A DNA stretch of 64,000 bases from an uncultured Bacteroidota bacterium (GTDB taxonomy: Bacteria; Bacteroidota; Bacteroidia; Bacteroidales; UBA12077). How positions within the stretch are numbered: position 1 is the stretch's first letter; every line of letters starts with the position of its first letter. The translations under genes were made by a program, and so were the position numbers. The notes beneath the pieces are model-generated. The model did no database searches. It saw only the letters and a list, made by a program, of their open reading frames with translations, and had not been told where the DNA came from. The DNA is taken from the NCBI GenBank assembly GCA_913055635.1, contig CAJXLK010000007.1, forward strand, positions 51,846 through 115,845, given 5' to 3'. This document shows, piece by piece, positions 10,392-19,840 of this stretch.

Positions 10392-11262
10392 GCTCCAGCC
10401 CCTCCCCACGCAAGTCAGGGAAAGCTGGAAGCCCGAGGCAAACCTCCGGGCCTGCATCTTCGACATTTATGGAACGCTGCTGATCTCCGCTTCAGGGGAT
10501 ATTGACCAGGCGGAATTCAGCACGGGGTTCCTCGAAAAAGCCTTAAAAAAGGGACATATTGACATCAATGCCAAAAGCATCCACACCCGGGATGAAATCC
10601 TCCAACACCTGCTGAAAGATTTTCGCCGTTTCATTGAGCAGGAACATGCCCGGCTTACGGGAAACGGTTATCCCCATCCCGAAGTGGTCATCACCCGAAT
10701 TTGGCAAAAGACTCTGAAACGCCATCATCAGGCCGGAAACATTGCCATCACCAAGCACAGCAACATCAAAGTGCTCGCCTTATTTTTTGAACTGATGGCC
10801 AACAAAATATACCCCATGCCCGGCATGCAAACTACCCTGGAACATCTTCGGGAAAAAGGCGTGCACCTGGGGATTGTCTCCAATGCCCAGTTTTATACCC
10901 CGATGATCATGAACTTCTTCCTTGGAAAACCATTAACCGAAACAGACCAAATCCGGCATTTCGAACCTGCCCTCTCCATCTTCAGCTATCAAACAGGCAG
11001 GGCCAAACCCGATACTGCCCTGTTTGAGCTCCTTAAAGAGCGACTTCATACGAATCATGGCATTTCTCCGGCCGAAACCCTTTACGTGGGAAATGATATG
11101 TATAAGGACATCTGGCCTGCCAGCCAGGTAGGTTTCAAAACAGCCCTTTTTGCAGGTGACCGCCGTTCCCTCCGGCTGCGCGAGACCTACAAAGAGCTGC
11201 GCAACCTGCGCCCCGGTTTTATCATTAAAGATTTAACAAGCCTTGCGAAAATGATTGAATAG
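10339..11262 (+). CDS. HAD-superfamily phosphatase of the sugar cluster
   Basis: The protein has 307 residues. HAD motif I is FDIYGTL, with Tyr in place of the second Asp-flanking residue, motif II is GIVSNAQ, motif III is the Lys of GRAKPD and motif IV is YVGNDMYKDI. A 35-residue N-terminal extension precedes motif I. The open frame begins upstream, but MEKSSWKP at 10339 is the only sensible ATG; it overlaps the end of the glycosyltransferase gene by 53 bases. It probably removes phosphate from a sugar-phosphoglycerate made by the neighbouring transferase, by analogy with GpgP. Confidence 0.82.
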   Translation: MEKSSWKPIEDYLNQLDELQPLPTQVRESWKPEANLRACIFDIYGTLLISASGDIDQAEFSTGFLEKALKKGHIDINAKSIHTRDEILQHLLKDFRRFIEQEHARLTGNGYPHPEVVITRIWQKTLKRHHQAGNIAITKHSNIKVLALFFELMANKIYPMPGMQTTLEHLREKGVHLGIVSNAQFYTPMIMNFFLGKPLTETDQIRHFEPALSIFSYQTGRAKPDTALFELLKERLHTNHGISPAETLYVGNDMYKDIWPASQVGFKTALFAGDRRSLRLRETYKELRNLRPGFIIKDLTSLAKMIE

Positions 11263-11539
11263 GCCTTCTTTGCCCTTCTTTAATGCCTAAAGGAACCCAG
11301 GATCGGGCCGCTCCTTTATGCCACCAACGAAGCTTAAAAAATATTGACCCTTTGCAAAAAAATGGTTGGCCGGTAAATCTGTATAACAATTGTCAATGAA
11401 CAATTAAAATAATGATCCATCCCCCTTTATCATCGAATCAACCAACATTTAGAGTTTAACCAAAATATAAAGCAGAGCTTCATCCTAAAGCGATGAAGAT
11501 TTTATAATTTTAAGGGTTTAACTATAAAAGGGAGGTATC

Positions 11540-12754
11540 ATGGGTGATTTTTATCAAAATGGATGGGTTACTACCTTGCACAATTTAAGGAACCGCACCA
11601 CTGAAGATCTGGAAGAAAAGCTGGAAAAGTTTGCCGAGAACCGACCCATGGCGCTGGTCATACCCTGTTTGTATTCGGAACTGGAAGGCGATGCCCTTCC
11701 GCGCATCCTGGATGAACTGCAGAAAGTTAACTATATCAATGAAATCATCATTGGGCTCGACCGGGCCAATAAGGAGCAGTTTGAACACGCCAGGGAATAT
11801 TTTTCCCGTCTTCCTCAGCATCATCGGATTTTATGGAACGACGGTCCGCGCATGAAGGCCCTTGACGATCTGCTGATCAAAAAACAAATCGCTCCCAGCC
11901 AAATGGGCAAAGGCCGGAATGCCTGGTTTTGTTACGGATACTTCATAGCTTCCGGCCGTTCTGAGGCCATTGCCCTGCATGATGCCGATATCATCACTTA
12001 CTCCCGCTCCATGCTGGCCCGGCTGTTTTATCCGGTGGCCGACCCCCGGTTCAACTATAAATTCTGCAAAGGCTTCTATTACCGTGAAGCCGAAGGCCAG
12101 CTCAAAGGCCGTGTAACCCGGCTGCTGGTGTATCCCCTGGTGCGTTCCCTGGAAGTTTTCTTTGGAAATGTCAGCTTCCTCAGGTACCTCGATGGTTTCC
12201 GATACCCCCTGGCCGGAGAATTCTCCATGCGCGCCGACGTGGTCAAAACCATACGCATCCCCAGCGACTGGGGCCTGGAAATTGGCCTGCTCTCTGAGGT
12301 CAAACGCCTTAACCCCATCAACCGCATTTGTCAGGTCGAGATCGCCGACCGATACGACCATAAACACCAACCCCTCTCGCAGGAAGACCGCGAGAAAGGC
12401 CTCTCGCGCATGAGCATCGACATTTCCAAGGCCATCTTCCGTGAACTGGCCGAAAATGGCTACACCTTCTCCCAGGAAACATTCCGCTCGCTGAAGGCCA
12501 CCTACTATAAAATCGCCCTCGACTACGTCGAACAATATTACAACGACGCGGTAATGAACGGACTCAGCCTCGACCACCATGCCGAGGAGGAGATGGTGGA
12601 AGTCTTTGCCCAAAACATCTACATGGCCGGCGAAGATTTCCTGTCCAACCCCATGCAGTCCGATTTCATCCCCAGCTGGAAAAGGGTCATTAGTGCCATT
12701 CCCGATTTTATGGAACAATTCTACGAAGCTGTTGAACTCGACAATAAAGAATAA
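11540..12754 (+). CDS. Glucosyl-3-phosphoglycerate synthase-like glycosyltransferase
   Basis: The protein has 404 residues. It is a GT-A type transferase with the nucleotide-sugar segment MALVIPCLYSE, the loop MGKGRNAWFCYGYFIASG and the metal-binding ALHDADIITYSRSML. A lysine/glycine loop and an HDAD motif of this kind are found in GpgS/GT81 enzymes, which join NDP-glucose to 3-phosphoglycerate. An unusually good ribosome-binding site (gggagg) lies seven bases before the ATG. The gene end has been copied into the tandem repeat that follows. Confidence 0.8.
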   Translation: MGDFYQNGWVTTLHNLRNRTTEDLEEKLEKFAENRPMALVIPCLYSELEGDALPRILDELQKVNYINEIIIGLDRANKEQFEHAREYFSRLPQHHRILWNDGPRMKALDDLLIKKQIAPSQMGKGRNAWFCYGYFIASGRSEAIALHDADIITYSRSMLARLFYPVADPRFNYKFCKGFYYREAEGQLKGRVTRLLVYPLVRSLEVFFGNVSFLRYLDGFRYPLAGEFSMRADVVKTIRIPSDWGLEIGLLSEVKRLNPINRICQVEIADRYDHKHQPLSQEDREKGLSRMSIDISKAIFRELAENGYTFSQETFRSLKATYYKIALDYVEQYYNDAVMNGLSLDHHAEEEMVEVFAQNIYMAGEDFLSNPMQSDFIPSWKRVISAIPDFMEQFYEAVELDNKE

Positions 12755-12773
12755 CTCAATAGAAACTTATTTT

Positions 12774-12963
12774 CAATCAAATACCCTCTTATTTCAACCG
12801 GAATCGTTGAACCAATAACAGGGATTAACTGAATGAAACCTGAATTTCAATCACATACTCCTGAATTGAATCGGAATCGTTAAACCAACAACAGGAATTA
12901 ACTGGATAAAACCTGAATTTCAATTAAATACCCCTGAATTGAATCGGAATCGTTGAACTGGAT
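12774..12963 (+). repeat. Tandem repeat of about 73 bases derived from the upstream gene end
   Basis: Two full units (12774-12847 and 12848-12920) and a partial third unit (12921-12963) share cggaatcgttgaacc and ggattaactg blocks. The third unit ends in gttgaactggataac, which repeats the last codons of the preceding coding sequence (gttgaactcgacaat). The array fills the whole gap up to the next start codon. Confidence 0.85.
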
Positions 12964-12979
12964 AACAAAAAATAATTAA

Positions 12980-14701
12980 ATGGGAACCCTTTATGAAGCC
13001 GCCCGCAAGCGGATAAGAAAATTGTTGCTCAATATATATCCCGAACAGCAAATCACCGACAAATACCTTGAAGACCTTTACGCCCTGATCGAAGAAAACC
13101 TGAGTGAAGTCACCTGTGGCCTGACCAAATGGGACCAGACCGATGCGGTGATGATCACCTATGGCAACACCATCACCGGCAAACAGACGAGCCCGTTACA
13201 GAGCCTCCATCATTTCATGGATGAACACCTGGAATGGGAAATCAGTTGCATCCACCTTTTGCCTTTTTTCCCCTATAGTTCCGACGATGGATTTGCCATT
13301 ACCGACTACTTTCAGGTCAACCCCCGGCTCGGTACCTGGGACGACCTGCACCGCATCGGGCAGGAGTTCGATTTGATGGCCGATCTGGTGGTCAACCATG
13401 TCTCGAGTGCGCACCCGTGGTTTCAAAATTACCTCCAGGGCCGGTCGCCGGGAGCGGATTTTTTCATCGAAGTAGACCCGCAAACCGATCTTTCGCAGGT
13501 GACACGGCCGCGCAGCACCCCCCTGCTGACCAAATTCCACACGGCCCGGGGAGGAAAACACCTGTGGACCACCTTCAGCCAGGATCAGATTGACCTGGAT
13601 TTTTCCAATCCGCGGGTGCTTTTGGAAATACTTAGGGTGCTTTTCTTCTACCTGAATCAAGGCATCCGCATCATCCGGCTCGATGCCATTGCTTACCTGT
13701 GGAAAAAAATTGGCACTTCCTGCATCCATTTGCCCCAAACACACCGCATCGTCAAACTGATGCGCGAACTGGCCGAACTGATCAACCCCGATGCCATCCT
13801 GCTGACCGAGACAAATGTACCTGACCGGGAAAACCGTTCCTATTTCGGGGAAAATTTTGACGAGGCCCACATGATTTATCAATTCCCCCTGCCTCCCCTG
13901 CTGCTGTATACCCTTCACACCGGCAACAGTCAAAAGCTCACCGAATGGGCACAAACCATCCCCACCCCCGATGATGAAGCCACTTATTTCAACTTTACCG
14001 CTTCTCATGATGGCATTGGCTTAAGACCGGCCGAAGGGATCATCCCCTCCTCCAGGCTGGAAGAGATGGTAGGGCAAATGAAAGCTTTTGGCGGATACGT
14101 CAATACCAAAAGCAACCCCGATGGTTCAGAAAGTCCCTATGAGATCAACATTTCGTGGTTCGATGCCATGAAGGGCACCCACGAGGGTCCCGACAACCAT
14201 CAGGTAGAGCGTTTTCTGTGTTCCCAAACCATCATGATGAGTCTCAGGGGCATTCCGGGCTTCTACATCCACTCGCTTCTGGCAACAGAGAATGACCACC
14301 AGGAGGTAGCCCGCACCGGTCAAAACAGGAGCATCAACCGCAAAACATGGGATTATGATCAGCTGATCGAACGTCTCAATGATCAAAGCCATCCGGCCCA
14401 CCAGGTGTTCACCCGGTTGAAAAAACTCATGCGCATCCGAAGCCGTCAACCCGCCTTTCACCCCAATGCCGACCAGGCCATCCTGGATTTGGGCAGCCAG
14501 CTCTTTGCCCTGCGGCGAACCCACGAATCGGGCCAGTCGCTTTGGAGCATTTCCAACATCACCGCTCAAAGCCACATCTTCGACCTGCGTCTGCTGGAAA
14601 GCCAGGGTAAAATGCACGATCTGATCAGTGGCCAAACATGGTCGTTTGATCAGGAAATCACCCTCGAGCCCTACCAAACCCTCTGGCTTACCCCGGCTTA
14701 A
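12980..14701 (+). CDS. GH13_18 sucrose/glucosylglycerate phosphorylase
   Basis: The protein has 573 residues and belongs to glycoside hydrolase family 13, subfamily 18. The catalytic triad is visible: nucleophile Asp235 in IRLDAIAYLW, acid/base Glu277 in LLTETNVP, and Asp344 in FTASHDGIGL. The ETNVP...SYFG segment is more like glucosylglycerate phosphorylase (YcjM type) than sucrose phosphorylase. These enzymes split the glucoside with phosphate to give glucose 1-phosphate. Its place after a GpgS-like gene supports glucosylglycerate or a related solute as substrate. Confidence 0.85.
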   Translation: MGTLYEAARKRIRKLLLNIYPEQQITDKYLEDLYALIEENLSEVTCGLTKWDQTDAVMITYGNTITGKQTSPLQSLHHFMDEHLEWEISCIHLLPFFPYSSDDGFAITDYFQVNPRLGTWDDLHRIGQEFDLMADLVVNHVSSAHPWFQNYLQGRSPGADFFIEVDPQTDLSQVTRPRSTPLLTKFHTARGGKHLWTTFSQDQIDLDFSNPRVLLEILRVLFFYLNQGIRIIRLDAIAYLWKKIGTSCIHLPQTHRIVKLMRELAELINPDAILLTETNVPDRENRSYFGENFDEAHMIYQFPLPPLLLYTLHTGNSQKLTEWAQTIPTPDDEATYFNFTASHDGIGLRPAEGIIPSSRLEEMVGQMKAFGGYVNTKSNPDGSESPYEINISWFDAMKGTHEGPDNHQVERFLCSQTIMMSLRGIPGFYIHSLLATENDHQEVARTGQNRSINRKTWDYDQLIERLNDQSHPAHQVFTRLKKLMRIRSRQPAFHPNADQAILDLGSQLFALRRTHESGQSLWSISNITAQSHIFDLRLLESQGKMHDLISGQTWSFDQEITLEPYQTLWLTPA

Positions 14702-14712
14702 CATACCCCGTT

Positions 14713-14799
14713 CAACCCCGCTTAGCGGGGGTAGAGACCCCGCTTTAAGACCCCGCTTAGCGGGGTCTTAAATTTGTCACCCCCGCTAAGCGGGGTTGT
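14713..14799. repeat. Three copies of the ccccgctaagcgggg palindrome
   Basis: Perfect palindromic copies lie at 14716-14730, 14751-14765 and 14781-14795, with a half copy (accccgcttt) between the first two. They fill the gap between two convergent genes and can form hairpins on either strand, so they may help end or protect both transcripts. Confidence 0.88.
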
Positions 14800-14804
14800 T
14801 TCTT

Positions 14805-15785
14805 TCAGGAAGCCGGGCGGGCAAAGGAACGGAAGTCTTCAGGAATGTTCGAATAATGGTGACCGGGAGCTGGCACCAGCGAAGGCTGGCCGTTTTTCTC
14901 CATGATCGCCATTCCCTTGTCACCCTGGAGCAGAAAAGAAAGGAAAGCACGGGCAGCTTCCACATTGGGCGCATCCCGAAGCATGGTAACCCCGTAAACC
15001 ATAGGTTCGCCCTTCATCACTACCGGATCGCCCGGTTCCTTGCCGGCTATCTCCACACTGACACCCGAATAATGATCCTCCAACTCCGGATTGCCCAGGT
15101 TGATGCGTTCGGGAAGCTCCAAATAAGGAAGATCATGCTGTTCAGCAACTGACCGGTAAAGAAAAGCATAATCCAAAGCCCCTGATTCAAGCAAGGCCAA
15201 TAAATCAGTCTCCTTAGGCCGGATAAAACGGCGGTCCTTGGCCAGCAACTGACTGGCCATACCAGATTTGTCATAATACTGCTCGGCAAGGCGCAAACTT
15301 AAAACCGTCCGATAACCACAGGGATCCGAATCGGGATTGGAACGGCCATAATAGACCCCGTCGCGCAACAGATAATCCGGCCAGTTTTGCTGATTGATCT
15401 CTTCGCGGTAACGCGACTTTTCATGATAAACCAACACCATCTCGTTGGCTGCAAACCGTATCAACCAGTCTGTGTATTTGGGAATCAAAAGCTTATCGAT
15501 CACCCGGTAATCCGCAGAAGCCATAATATCGCACCGACGGTTCAATTCAGTGATTTTCCGGGCGCAATCCACACTGCCGGCAGCCTCCATCTTTAACTCT
15601 ATATCCGGATGGGCCTGCTTAAATGAATCGGCAATCTCCTGAAAGGGCACCGACAAACTACCAGCGTGAAAAATGATCAATTCCTGGGATGACATAGCCT
15701 GGTCTTTTTTGAAATGTTGAAAATTACAAGCCCAAAGGCCTAAAAACAATATCGAGGCAGAAAGGGCAAAATATAATTGCTTCAT
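14805..15785 (-). CDS. WtpA-like molybdate/tungstate-binding lipoprotein
   Basis: The protein has 326 residues. A lipoprotein signal (residues 1-20, ending in LWAC) is followed by a periplasmic-binding-protein fold: LIIFHAGSLSVPF, EAAGSVDCARKI, DIMASADYRVI, GRSNPDSDPCGYRT. These segments are typical of WtpA/ModA-type oxyanion receptors. It lies 55 bases after the formate dehydrogenase gene on the same strand, which suggests supply of Mo or W to that enzyme. No permease or ATPase gene is next to it in this window. Confidence 0.87.
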   Translation of the reverse strand: MKQLYFALSASILFLGLWACNFQHFKKDQAMSSQELIIFHAGSLSVPFQEIADSFKQAHPDIELKMEAAGSVDCARKITELNRRCDIMASADYRVIDKLLIPKYTDWLIRFAANEMVLVYHEKSRYREEINQQNWPDYLLRDGVYYGRSNPDSDPCGYRTVLSLRLAEQYYDKSGMASQLLAKDRRFIRPKETDLLALLESGALDYAFLYRSVAEQHDLPYLELPERINLGNPELEDHYSGVSVEIAGKEPGDPVVMKGEPMVYGVTMLRDAPNVEAARAFLSFLLQGDKGMAIMEKNGQPSLVPAPGHHYSNIPEDFRSFARPAS

Positions 15786-15840
15786 AGGAGCGTCAAACTT
15801 TGGGGGCGATTTTGTAATGGTGCATTATATGATCTAACGT

Positions 15841-18579
15841 TCAGCCTCCTGACATTTCCACTTTTTCGACTTTACAGGCCGAAAATTTATAGGGCGGAAT
15901 GCGGGAGTCGGGATCCAAATCACTACGGGTCAACTTATTGACCAATGCTTCCCGGAAATGGAAAGGCATAAACAGCTCGCCGGGTTTGACCTGTTGGCTG
16001 GAGCGGACAGTTGTTTGGAGCTGGCCCCGCGGGTTGCTCAGGCGGATGCGGTCGCCATCGCGGAATCCGTTGGCCCGGACATCCCCGGGATGCATCAACA
16101 CGTAGGATTCATTGGCAAAATCACTCAAAGCTTTATTTCTGCGCGACATGGTGGAGGTATGGTACTGATAGAGCATCCGGCCGGTATTGAGCACATAGGG
16201 ATATTCGGGTGAAGCAGGCTCGGTTTGGGGGGTATAATCCACCGGGTTGAGGATACCCAGGCCATTGGAGGTTTTAAACCCTTCCAAAAAGAGGGTTGGG
16301 GTACCCGGGTGGCTGGTATCCGGGCAGGGCCATTGCAGGCCTTCATGCTCGATGCGGTCATAGGTAACCCCGGCCAGGATGGGGGTAGCCTGGCGGATCT
16401 CTTCAAAGATGTCCCGGGCATTTTCATATTGGCCCACGTTGTATCCCATCCGGCGGGCAATCTGATCGACAATCCTCCAGTCCTCCTGGGCCAGGCCGGG
16501 TTTTTCAACGGCCTTGCGCACCCGCAAGACCCGCCGGTCGCTGTTCACGAAAGTGCCCTCCTTTTCGGCAAAAGAGGCGGCCGGCAGGATCACATCGGCA
16601 TAAGGGGTGGTTTCAGTATGGAAGATATCCTGAACAACGAGGAATTCGAGCGATTGGAGCGACTCCCCGGTATGGTTCAGGTTGGGATCGGTCATCATAG
16701 GGTTCTCGCCCATGATGTACATCCCCTTTATCTGGCCATCATAAGCGGCATTCATAATCTCGACCGTTGTCAAACCCGGCTTGTCGGGCAAGTCTTCAAA
16801 AGGCACATCCCAAAGTTGGGCCAGCTTGCGGCGGTTGTCCTGATTGCCTACCGGAATATACCCGGGAAAGTTGATCGGCGAAACCCCGATGTCGGTCACC
16901 CCCTGCACATTGTTCTGCCCCCTTGGCGGGTCAATCCCGGCGTGTTCCTTGCCCACCTGCCCGGTAATGAGCATCATGTTGATCAGCGAAAACACCATGT
17001 TGGTGCCCACCTGCTGCTGGCTCAACCCCATGCCGGTGGCAATCATTGCAGTAGCCGACCGGGCATATATGCGGGCCGCTTCCATGAATTTGTCGGGGCT
17101 TACCCCTGTTATCCGTTCGGTTTCTTCCGGGGTATAGCCCGAGACTTTCTCCCGGAGCTTTTCAAAGGCCTCCATCCCGCCATCAACCCAGTTGCAGATG
17201 AAATCGCGACCAATCAGGCCCTCCTCGATGATCACCCTGATCATGCCATTAAGCAGGGCCACATCGGTGCCGAGTTTGGGCTGAAGCCAAATGTCGGCAT
17301 AATTAACCATCTTAGTCCACTTGGGATCACAAACAATCACCCTGGTGCCTTTATACTGGCCATTTTTTACAAAAGTAGCCGTCACCGGGTGGGTTTCGAT
17401 CATGTTGTTGCCGGTGATGAACAGGCAATCGGTTTGGGCAAAGTCTTCTATTGAATTGCTGCCGGCACCGCTACCCAGTGATTTAAGCATGGCTGTAACT
17501 GTGGAAGCATGGCAGAGGCGGGTACAATAATCCAGGTTGTTGTTGCCAAAAGCAATGCGGATGAATTTCTGAAACAGGTAATTGTCTTCGTTGGTGCATT
17601 TGGCTGAGCCGTAGCCACCCAAAGCCTGCGTGCCGTATCTTTTCCGGATCTCACTAAATTTGCGGGCAATCAGATCAAGGGCTTCATCCCAGGAAGCCTT
17701 TTCAAAGGTCCCGTTTTTCTTAATCAGGGGATGGGTCAGGCGGTCGGGATGGGCCACATAATCATACCCAAAGCGGCCCTTCACACAAAGGCGCCCATCG
17801 TTTGGCGGAATGCCCTCCACCCCATCGGCCCGCACAATTTTGCCATTCTGAACGTAAAGCAGCAATTGGCATCCCACCCCGCAGTAAGGGCAGGTTGTAC
17901 GTACTGTCTTCTCCACCCGCTCCAGGTTGATCTCTTCGCGATGGGGTTTTTCAACCAATGCACCCGTCGGGCACAACTGAACGCACTCACCGCATCCGTC
18001 ACATTCCGAATCGTCCCAATGATCAATTCCAGCTACAATATAGGAAGCAATTCCCCGCTGACTAAAGCTGAGCACATTTTTCCCCTGAACCTCATCGCAG
18101 GCTTTGATGCAGCGGAAGCACTTAATGCATTTGGAAGCGTTGTAGGAGAGTATGGGTGAAGTATCGTCCACCGGATAGTGCATCTGGCGGTAAATATTGG
18201 GATAATGCCTGTTTTCCGGAATGTCCAGGTCATAATGCTGAATCCAGTACCAAAACTCATCGTAATAGGTGCCATCGTAATGTTCATTGTGTTCGGCCAA
18301 CAGATATTCAAGCGTTCGCTTCCTGGCCGATTCCAGCTCATCATCAAAAGCGGTAACCTCCATACCCTCTTCCACCTGGACCGTACAGGCCATCACCAGG
18401 CCCTTTTGTCCCTTAATGCGGGTGACACACATCCTACAAGCTCCGGTGGGCGATAATTTGCGATGGTAACATAAAAAAGGAATCCGAATGCCATTGTCCA
18501 GGGCCGTCTGGAGCAGATTGGCTCCCTCAGGCGCCTGTATGGGTTTGCCATCTATGGTAAGATTAACGAGTTGGCTCAT
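15841..18579 (-). CDS. fdhA: NAD-linked formate dehydrogenase, catalytic subunit
   Basis: This 912-residue molybdopterin oxidoreductase oxidises formate to CO2. Domains in order: 2Fe-2S ferredoxin (Cys37, 48, 51, 65), NuoG-like His-Cys cluster (about 95-155), two 4Fe-4S clusters (CIKCFRC, CDGCGEC), then the molybdopterin domain starting with CPYCGVGC. The metal ligand is Cys356 in CTRLCHAST, so this is a cysteine and not a selenocysteine enzyme. A C-terminal MGD-binding domain closes the protein. Order with NuoE- and NuoF-like genes is that of fdsGBA. No fdhD or fdsD is in the window. Confidence 0.9.
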   Translation of the reverse strand: MSQLVNLTIDGKPIQAPEGANLLQTALDNGIRIPFLCYHRKLSPTGACRMCVTRIKGQKGLVMACTVQVEEGMEVTAFDDELESARKRTLEYLLAEHNEHYDGTYYDEFWYWIQHYDLDIPENRHYPNIYRQMHYPVDDTSPILSYNASKCIKCFRCIKACDEVQGKNVLSFSQRGIASYIVAGIDHWDDSECDGCGECVQLCPTGALVEKPHREEINLERVEKTVRTTCPYCGVGCQLLLYVQNGKIVRADGVEGIPPNDGRLCVKGRFGYDYVAHPDRLTHPLIKKNGTFEKASWDEALDLIARKFSEIRKRYGTQALGGYGSAKCTNEDNYLFQKFIRIAFGNNNLDYCTRLCHASTVTAMLKSLGSGAGSNSIEDFAQTDCLFITGNNMIETHPVTATFVKNGQYKGTRVIVCDPKWTKMVNYADIWLQPKLGTDVALLNGMIRVIIEEGLIGRDFICNWVDGGMEAFEKLREKVSGYTPEETERITGVSPDKFMEAARIYARSATAMIATGMGLSQQQVGTNMVFSLINMMLITGQVGKEHAGIDPPRGQNNVQGVTDIGVSPINFPGYIPVGNQDNRRKLAQLWDVPFEDLPDKPGLTTVEIMNAAYDGQIKGMYIMGENPMMTDPNLNHTGESLQSLEFLVVQDIFHTETTPYADVILPAASFAEKEGTFVNSDRRVLRVRKAVEKPGLAQEDWRIVDQIARRMGYNVGQYENARDIFEEIRQATPILAGVTYDRIEHEGLQWPCPDTSHPGTPTLFLEGFKTSNGLGILNPVDYTPQTEPASPEYPYVLNTGRMLYQYHTSTMSRRNKALSDFANESYVLMHPGDVRANGFRDGDRIRLSNPRGQLQTTVRSSQQVKPGELFMPFHFREALVNKLTRSDLDPDSRIPPYKFSACKVEKVEMSGG

Positions 18580-18590
18580 AAAACCTGGGG

Positions 18591-19838
18591 TTAAAATTCA
18601 TCTCTGAAATAGTGAACGGCACTTTTTATGGATATAATGGGCGATCCGCCAAGGGGGCAAAGGGAATTTTCCTGCATATACTCTGCCTCCTCTTGCATCT
18701 GCTCCAGGGTTCGGGCCTTCTCGCCAGCACTGCCACCTTTAACACCTTCCCACATCATAAGCAACATGCGCGTACCTACCCGGCAGGGAACACATTTGCC
18801 GCATGATTCGTGGGCGAAAAAATCCAGGATGGAATGCATCATTTCATACAATGATCGGGAAGCATCCATCACCATCACGGCACCGGAGCCCAGGGTGGCA
18901 CCCTTTTCCCGCAGGGTATCAAAACCCATCGGGGTATCCATCACCGACTCATCGACAAAGGTCCCGGCAGCTCCACCCAGCAAGGCCGCCTTAAAACCAT
19001 GCCCGTTCTTCATGCCTCCGCCCAGCTCATAAATCAGCTGACCCAGCGTGGTGCCCATAACCACCTCATAATAACCCGGCTGCTTGACATCACCACTAAG
19101 GGTGAAAATTTTGGTGCCCGGCGATTTTTCCGTCCCCCGTTTCTTATATTGCTCACCCCCTTCAGCCACAATCACAGGCATATGGGCAAAGGTCTCCACA
19201 TTATTGATCAGTGTAGGGGCATTAAAAACCCCCTGATTGGCCGGGAAAGGAGGTTTTATCCGCGGGTATCCCCGCTTGCCCTCCAGCGATTCCAGCAACG
19301 TCAGCTCTTCCCCGCAAAGATACGAACCGGCCCCCAGGCGAACCTCCAGGTCAAAAGAATAACCGCTGTCCAAAATGTTGCTGCCCAGATACCCCCGTTC
19401 ATAGCAGTTTTTGATGGCTTGTTCCACCCGGGCGATGGACTCCACATATTCGCCCCGGATATAGACATACCCTTTTTCAGCCTGAATGGCAAAGGCCCCA
19501 ATGATCATGCCTTCAACCATCAGGTGCGGATCCCCTTCCATGATTACCCGGTCCTTAAAAGTGCCCGGCTCACCTTCATCGGCATTGCATACCACATATT
19601 TATTGCCTTTGCCATGGCGCTCAGCCTGGCGGGTAAATTTCACTTTCAGGCCGGTGGGGAAGCCGCCGCCTCCCCTGCCCCTCAGTCCGGATTGCTCGAG
19701 TTCCTGAACAATCTCCTCGGGATCCATGGTTAATGCCTTTTTCAACCCCTGAAAGCCACCAGCGGCCTGATAAGCATCTATGCTTCGCGGATCAATCGAC
19801 CCGGCATTCCTGAGTGCTATTTTGGTTTGCTCTATCAC
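18591..19838 (-). CDS. NuoF-like NADH/FMN subunit of formate dehydrogenase
   Basis: The protein has 415 residues. It carries the NADH/FMN-binding segments GRGGGGFPTGLK and CNADEGEPGTFKDR, a SLBB-like region, and a C-terminal 4Fe-4S site with CGKCVPCRVG and a later Cys in SLCPLGG. It passes electrons between NAD(H) and the catalytic subunit. It lacks the extra thioredoxin-like N-terminal domain found in HydB-type subunits. The start is a GTG, two bases after the NuoE-like stop; eleven bases separate it from fdhA. Confidence 0.92.
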   Translation of the reverse strand: MIEQTKIALRNAGSIDPRSIDAYQAAGGFQGLKKALTMDPEEIVQELEQSGLRGRGGGGFPTGLKVKFTRQAERHGKGNKYVVCNADEGEPGTFKDRVIMEGDPHLMVEGMIIGAFAIQAEKGYVYIRGEYVESIARVEQAIKNCYERGYLGSNILDSGYSFDLEVRLGAGSYLCGEELTLLESLEGKRGYPRIKPPFPANQGVFNAPTLINNVETFAHMPVIVAEGGEQYKKRGTEKSPGTKIFTLSGDVKQPGYYEVVMGTTLGQLIYELGGGMKNGHGFKAALLGGAAGTFVDESVMDTPMGFDTLREKGATLGSGAVMVMDASRSLYEMMHSILDFFAHESCGKCVPCRVGTRMLLMMWEGVKGGSAGEKARTLEQMQEEAEYMQENSLCPLGGSPIISIKSAVHYFRDEF

Positions 19839-19840
19839 GG

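Noticed and set aside
11831..12718. Minus-strand frame of 295 codons opposite the GpgS-like gene
   Set aside because: It mirrors the coding frame of a recognisable glycosyltransferase and has no motif of its own.
15841..18579. Selenocysteine formate dehydrogenase
   Set aside because: The metal-ligand codon at residue 356 is TGC in the motif CTRLCHAST; no in-frame TGA is present.
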